DNA of 64,000 nt from Paulownia fortunei (lineage: Eukaryota; Streptophyta; Magnoliopsida; Lamiales; Paulowniaceae). The stretch lies in contig CM033124.1 in NCBI GenBank assembly GCA_019321725.1, forward strand, positions 7,192,001 to 7,256,000, written 5' to 3'. The stretch's first letter is position 1. Each line of letters starts with the position of its first letter. The notes below the pieces were generated by a model that made no database searches, was not told where the DNA came from, and saw nothing but the letters and a program-made list of their open reading frames with translations. Both the position numbers and the translations under genes were made by a program. Shown here piece by piece: positions 58,331-64,000 of this stretch.

Positions 58331-59835
58331 TAAATGTATTGAGCAGAAAATTCACGTCTTTTCTTTTTGTTATACAAAAGTCAATATTATTGGATTTGCA
58401 GAGATTAGAGCTTGAAATTGTACTGCACTTCAAGATAGAATTAGAGAAGGTCAAAAGATGGACACCCATTTGTGTAGATTGAAAAGAATGATTGAGGCTG
58501 GAAAGAGGCCAGACTTCTCTATTACTGATGATGGGATTATTCGATATAAAGAAAGACTGTGTGTGCCGTTTCACAAGGCCATAAAAGGAGATATTTTAGA
58601 AGAAACTTATACTACTCCTTACTCAGTACACCAAGTAGCACAAAAATGTATAAGAACTTACAACAACATTATTGTTGGCCTAAAATGAAGAGAGATATAG
58701 CAAAATTTATGGCTGAATGTCTAACTTGTCAACAAGTTAAGATTGAACATCAAAGACCATTAGTGTTGTTGAAGCCTTTTTGATTCCAGAATAGAAATGA
58801 GAGCATATTACAATGGACTTTGTGCTTGGATTACCTAGAACACAAAAGGTGTATAATTCTATATGGGTGATTGTTGATAGATTAACTAAATCAGCCCATT
58901 TTCTTCCTGTGAAATCCACATACAATATGCACCAGTATGGTCAACAATATATTAAAGAGATAGTCACGTTACATGGGGTGCCAGTTTCAATAGTATTTTA
59001 TAGAGATCCTTAGTTTACATCTACATTTTAAAAGAGCTTATACAGTGCCATGGGAACGAAACTTGCATTCAGTACAACATTTTATCCACAAAGTGATGGG
59101 CAATCAAAGAGGGTTATTCAGATATTAGAGGATATGTTAAGAGCTTGTGTGCTAGATTTTCAAGGAAGTTGGGATGCAAAGCTTCCATTAGTGGAGTTTA
59201 CTTATAATAATAGCTACCAATCAATAATTGAAATGGCGCCTTATGAAGCATTATATGGAAGAAAATGTAGATCTCGAGTTCATTGGGATGAAGTTGGAGA
59301 ACGAAGCCTACTTGGTCCAGTAATAGTTCAACCTACCACTAAGGTAGTGGAGAAGATACAAGAGAGAATAAAGATTACGCAAAGTAGATAGAAAAGTTAT
59401 GAAGATAAATGGAAAAAAGATTTAGAGTTTGCAATTGGGGATCATGTGTTTTTAAAAGTAGCTCCCATGAAAGGTATAATGAGATTTGGAAAGAAAGGAA
59501 AACTCAGCCCAAGGTATGTCGGCCCATTCGAGATCCTCAAAAGAGTTAGTGATAAAGCTTATAGAGTGGCCTTACCTCCATCACTATCTAGTGTTCATAA
59601 TGTTTTTCATGTGTCTATGTTGAGAAAGTACATTTCAAACCCTTCTCATGTGTTGAGTTATAAACCATTGAAATTAACTCCTGATTTAGCTTATGAAGAG
59701 AAACTAGTGCAAAAGGATTCGACTTGTTAAAGTATTATAGAGGAACCATTCTATAGAAGAGGGCACGTGGGAAAGAGAAGAAGAAATGCAGAGCAAGTAT
59801 CCAGAATTATTTGGTATGTCAAATTTCGAAGACGA
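58331..59835 (+). pseudogene. K integrase with chromodomain-like tail
   Basis: Zinc finger: YSVH in one frame, then after a frameshift STKMYKNLQQHYCWPKMK and CLTCQQVK. Core: MDFVLGLPRTQKVYNSIWV with the first catalytic Asp at about 58813, LTKSAHFLPVKSTYN, SIVFYRDP with the second Asp and then a stop, and YPQSDGQSKRVIQILED at about 59087 where the catalytic Glu is Lys (family GQSERVIQ). Then EDMLRACVLDFQGSWDAKL, a stop at 59388, FAIGDHVFLKVAPMKGIM, RYVGPFEILKRVSD, VHNVFHVSMLRKYIS. A shifted last frame reads EEGTWEREEEMQSKYPELF at about 59739-59795, a chromodomain-type ending. Confidence 0.9.
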
Positions 59836-59845
59836 AATTTTTATA

Positions 59846-59858
59846 AGGAATGAAGGAT
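59846..59858 (+). other. Polypurine tract of K
   Basis: AGGAATGAAGGAT directly before the TG of the 3' LTR. Confidence 0.75.
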
Positions 59859-62102
59859 TGTAATGCCTAATTCTCTCTTCCATAGTCAATAATAAGCATC
59901 TTGCATGAATATGCATCTAATCAATATGTATTATTGAATTATGGCATGCAAATAACATGATTACACAAACTTGAATAATTGTTATTATATGCTCTAGTTA
60001 TGCTTTAACATGCATTAGTACATGAAACATGAGATCAAACTTTTGTTTCTTGATTTAACATATTCCTTAAGTGCCTTTTTGCAATGAAAAGCTTGATATC
60101 TCAGTTAAGAAAGATTGATGTGTTGAATGGCCATGAAATAAATTATTTATATTGCTCCATACTAGTTATATGCTAAAGTGATTAATTGCCTAAATATTTA
60201 CTTGAAATATGTTACATTTAGCTAAGAATTAAAAGTATGCAAAATGGTGCAATTTGATTGGTTGGTTGACTAGGTTGCATGAAATAATTTTAAACCGCAT
60301 TGCACTTGATTATAACACCAAAGCATAAAATTTTGTCATCTTCTTAGCCCATGAACGTGGCTTTTAGCATGAGAAGACACCAAGCATGATGCAACCAATC
60401 ATCACCCTCCACTTACCTCCATTTGAAAGGTCAAATAAATCATTTTTATCCATATTTCTTGTGGAAGTACCTCAAAAATGACCAGCCCTTATTCTTCTAA
60501 GTTTTTCCCAAATTTCTACACTCTCATACTCACAAAAATTGAATTCAATCCATAGAAATTCATAAAACCCAAATTAGAACAAGTTCCACCATTTTTAAGC
60601 TTGAAAACCGTTGATTTTGAAGCTTAATTCAAACTTGATCAAGGTATATTCTTTTTCAGTGTTTCTTATGATGAATTTGTAGTATTTTGGATGGTTACAT
60701 GTTTTAGTATGATTAAAAACTTAAGTAAGTTAAGCTCAAAATTGATAGTCTTGTGAAACTATTTAAATTACTTGTTTCTATTGATTTGGTAATGCTTATA
60801 TTGTGTTTGAAGGTTCCTACAAATTATTGTGAACAATAGTAATTAGTTTGCTTAATTGAATGTTAGAATTAATTTAAGTTATAATCAAGTTTATGTCATT
60901 TTAATTTGGATTGTGTTCATGTTTTAGGGGATGCCCTAATAATTATGTTTGATTTATTAGTTATTTAATGGTTGCCTAATGTTTCATGTCTTGAATTAGG
61001 AGTAAAATATGGAGTATGCATTATTTTTAAGGTTATGTAATTGATATGGAATTATTTACAAAAGTTTGAAAAGTGTATATGAACTTTAAGTAGAATTAAA
61101 TGATTTATAAAAAGGATATTAAATGGTATATGATTTGATTATGTTAGGCCTTTGATGCGTCCTATCTTCCAAAGAGATTGGTCTTTTCACTTGCCACAAA
61201 GTGGACTTGAGGTAAGTTGAAGCTTTCATTTGTTGTATCAAAAGAATCATATAATATTTGTTCATGTTTTAATGTGATTGTTATTATTTGTTAAATGATG
61301 TAATGTTTGATACATTTATGGTTTACGAAGCGTGACACTATTAAGAATATAATGAGGTTTTTGAAAAAGAAGTGTGGTACTTGATTGATGGTGGGGTAGA
61401 TAAGGGACGCGGGAGGGACCGGCAGACCCAACAAATGATGGCAAATACTTAAGGTTGAAAAATTGATATAGGAAAGTCACAATGAATGAGATAGAATACG
61501 GCTAACACCTGAGGTTGAAAGACTAAGTATGGAAACCCCGTATGACTTCTCTTATTGGCCAATCATTATGAACAGGTTTCAAAAACTACGGTCTATCGCT
61601 ATTAGTTAGGTACCACACTTCAAGGGCCTTAAAGAATGATTTATGAAAGAAAGTTATTAAATATTAATATTATATTTAATCATTTATGTTATTTGTATGT
61701 ACGCTATTTGTTATTGCATCAGTTTCACCTTACTGAACCTTTATCTCATTAGATTCATGTGATGCAGGTGGAAATGTACAGGTTTAGAAGTTGACTGAGT
61801 CTCCAGACCGATCGGACAGAGATTTGTTCATATGCCATGCTTCCAATTATTTTGTATCATATTTTGAAAACTCTATTTTATTTTTAAATAAGCCGCTCTA
61901 TTATGGTTTTGTAAAAAGTTGTACTCAGTTTTGATATATGTATATGATGTGTTTAAAATGATTCAAGTTCTTTCTCTTATAGCTAAAAATGGAAACTTTT
62001 ATAAAAAAAAACCATAACTCTAGTAATGATGAAAAATTAACATTTCTTGACTTAACTGTATCAGCTTGTTTAGGCTCTATAGTTAGGTTAAGGGGTGTTA
62101 CA
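59859..62102 (+). repeat. 3' LTR of K (2244 bp)
   Basis: Starts TGTAATGCCTAATTCTC and ends GGTGTTACA. Pairs with 52446-54671. Confidence 0.93.
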
Positions 62103-62107
62103 TAACC
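62103..62107 (+). repeat. Target-site duplication of K, right copy
   Basis: TAACC, identical to 52441-52445. Confidence 0.85.
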
Positions 62108-62508
62108 CGTATCAGTTACCTATCTAAATGATAGATGAATCTCCCATGTTTTTCATAGTACTTGATTCTAAAATCCTTGGTCAATGTTCGATGGATATAA
62201 TGAAAGGAGTTTCTTAATTACATCATTGAATCAAGCAACCAAGAATGATTCATAGTTATTAACTTAAAATATGGTTTCACCTAATAATTCATACCCTAGA
62301 CTTAGTCTCGAGATTAGTGGATAGAAGGATCGTACTTGAATGGTATTTGTAATAAAAAAATATTTTGCTACTCAACCTATATCTAGGTAGTTGTGATGAA
62401 TTGCTAGATGATTTCCATAACTTATGGATTTTTGGAATTATTGTATTAAATGTAAGAGGATTAACTAATTAAAATAAATTAATTTTTCAATCAAGTCACA
62501 AAAGACTT
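62108..62508 (+). repeat. Copia LTR middle part, probably of G
   Basis: Plus-strand copia LTR sequence equivalent to positions about 585-980 of the D LTR (ACCTATCTAAATGATAGATGAA and onwards). G's LTR stops at about 49068, equivalent to LTR position about 420, so this is the best candidate for its continuation, with about 160 bp lost. Confidence 0.6.
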
Positions 62509-63340
62509 TGTTAAAGTAGTGTCTGATGAGCTAATTGGATTGATTATTTATATACTCTTGTAGAAATAATCTTTTTCATATTAATATCAAGTCATGGAAA
62601 TTTTCATCTTAAATTCTAAATATTAGAACTAGATGAAGCCCAAAACCATATATAGCTATGAGGCATGGTCACCCATAGGATGGAGATCGTGTAATACACC
62701 TCTATTGCCATGGTCTTAAAAATACTCCAAGTGGAGGGTTAATTGAGATGAGACATCGATAAGCCCATAAAGACTTGCACATACAAATAGTGGGCCTATT
62801 TAATTGAAGAGATGAATTAATTTTAATTGATTGGATATATAAATTGGACTTAATTAATTAATCGAGTCTAAATCCATTACGTATGGGCTTGTAGGAAGCC
62901 CATTAAGAATTGGATACGGATCCAAATCCTAATTGAATAAGGGATAAAAAAATTCTATTTGATAGGAAGACTTATCTTATGTAAATACTAGGTGTGAACA
63001 CAAGATTAATTAGATAAGGAAAAAGTTCCATGTAGATGGAACTTGGAGAGGTTACTAAAAGGAACGTATGATGGAATTGGAATGAGTTTTTCTCCCTCTT
63101 GGACGTGTTTCTCCAAAAGATTTCTGCTCTCTTTTTGGTGCCAAAATAGCCCCATTCTTGAGGAAAAAAATTTCTCTTGTTGTAAGAAATTTTGTCCTTT
63201 CCTTCTCCAAAAATCAGCCACTTTCATCCCTAGTTCTTGATTTATTTTGATTATTTCTTTCACTAGTTGAATTAAGAATCAAAACATACACTTAGAAAAA
63301 GTCTTCAAATTAATCCATTAATCTATTCAAAGAATCAAAT
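62509..63340 (+). repeat. Internally deleted copia LTR (L)
   Basis: Starts TGTTAAAGTAGTGTCTGATGAG at 62509, follows the LTR start to about 62786, then jumps to the distal LTR part: AAT-rich repeats, then a hairpin, then a pyrimidine-rich part and the region before the LTR end. The end is lost where the next, inverted LTR piece begins. Confidence 0.6.
63023..63044 (+). promoter_or_regulatory. Inverted repeat at the promoter position of LTR L
   Basis: AAGTTCCAT (63023-63031) GTAG ATGGAACTT (63036-63044): perfect 9-bp arms, 20-60 bp before the pyrimidine-rich run, the same place as in the other copia LTRs. The loop is GTAG, without a TATA box. Confidence 0.4.
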
Positions 63341-63377
63341 ATTGCAACTTAGAGGATACATCAAAATATATTCGTGA

Positions 63378-63987
63378 TCTATTAATCTAATTAATTAATC
63401 CATCTTCAAATTTTCTTAATTCCAAAACCTCACAAGTCAAGAAAAGCACCTAGCGGTGCATCTTAACTACTTCATCTTTAGTGAATAGTTAGTGAACATT
63501 TTTTGTTAAGAGATCCATGCAAGTACGGTTGTTTTATCAAATAATCTCCTTATTAAGTCCAGGGCATGGATTATCTATCGAAACTCTATTATGACTTAAC
63601 AATTATGATTCTATTTCAAGTCATATTGATCCATTTTTAAATCATTAGAAAACCCTGTATCTAGTATTCATCCTGCCTTAGCCAAGGTCATAGGGATCAA
63701 GGAGTATGAAAATAAAGGAGATTCACCTATTCTACTAGATAGGTGACGGATCCTTTGTTGGCTACTTATTAGCCTCCATACACGAAGACCAAACACCCAA
63801 CATAAATCCCTTGTGATTGTCATGTAATCGAAAAGTACATCAAAGTCTATGATGTCATTCACAAGACCACTATGGTGCCTAAAGTCAAAGGACTAATTAA
63901 TACACTATTGTAACTAAAAAAAATTATTCGACTAATAACATTTCTATTTGAGAATTTCCAAAGGGCTCTTCATGTACTACTCTAATA
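63378..63987 (-). repeat. Inverted, internally deleted copia LTR
   Basis: Reverse-complement LTR sequence similar to 7600-8000 and 22240-22700. On the plus strand it ends CTACTCTAATA (63977-63987), the reverse complement of an LTR start; about 400 bp between 63976 and this end have been deleted. The last 13 bases of the window are too short to assign. Confidence 0.65.
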
Positions 63988-64000
63988 AATATTATCAATA

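Larger units (their letters stand above)
52446..62102 (+). mobile_element. Gypsy element K, Tekay/Del-like, complete but dead
   Basis: Full-length Ty3/gypsy element of 9657 bp: 5' LTR, primer-binding site, leader, gag with knuckle, protease, RT, RNase H, integrase, chromodomain-like tail, polypurine tract, 3' LTR. LTRs start TGTAATGCC and end GGTGTTACA (5-bp inverted terminal repeat TGTAA/TTACA). A perfect 5-bp target duplication (TAACC) flanks it, the only intact pair in the window, making it probably the youngest insertion here. Gag-pol is broken by stops and frameshifts, but nearly all domains can still be read. Confidence 0.95.

Noticed and set aside
63006..63263. 85-codon minus-strand frame and a 65-codon plus-strand frame in the same place
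   Set aside because: Both lie in the promoter-proximal part of LTR L and overlap each other; no domain seen and no conservation in other LTRs.

Overview
This window is a gene-free, AT-rich stretch of a flowering-plant nuclear genome. It is built almost entirely from broken, nested LTR retrotransposons. Both Ty1/copia pol fragments (gag knuckle, GAG-pre-integrase, DDE integrase, RT, RNase H) and Ty3/gypsy pol fragments (a chromodomain Tekay/Del-like element and an Athila/Tat-like element) are present. The primer-binding sites match the tRNA-iMet type (TGGTATCAGAGCC), which is standard for plants. I see no host gene, rRNA, tRNA or CRISPR, and the species cannot be named from this.

Layout. 1-23148: minus-strand copia A (3' LTR at 1-797, 5' LTR at 20983-23148). 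Its integrase is split by plus-strand copia B (2567-17248, LTRs 2567-4646 and 15236-17248). B's gag is in turn broken at 6426 by a minus-strand copia LTR (M). M is cut at 8019 by a minus-strand Athila/Tat-like gypsy fragment (N, to about 14413), after which B resumes in its RT. 23149-25017: minus-strand gypsy remains. 25018-32925: copia C. 32926-36704: copia remnant D. 36705-37802: unassigned. 37803-43095: 5' half of copia E. 43096-44630: gypsy LTR pieces around an inverted copia integrase fragment (F). 44631-49068: copia G, whose RNase H carries a 1-kb satellite-like array. 49069-52240: two minus-strand gypsy pol fragments (H, J). 52446-62102: the best-preserved element, gypsy K, with perfect 5-bp target duplications (TAACC). 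62108-64000: more copia LTR pieces.

All coding regions carry stops, frameshifts or deletions, so nothing here looks able to move by itself. The copia copies form one long-LTR (about 2.0-2.3 kb) lineage with several LTR subfamilies.

The two most interesting signals are structural. Six LTR copies of differing sequence, plus a seventh with a hairpin at the matching place, have the TATA-box region inside an inverted repeat whose arms differ from copy to copy. Four copia leaders have a GC-rich, palindrome-rich island about 165-190 bp after the primer-binding site. Both look like conserved nucleic-acid structures rather than conserved sequence. The satellite-like array inside a dead RNase H gene is the third.
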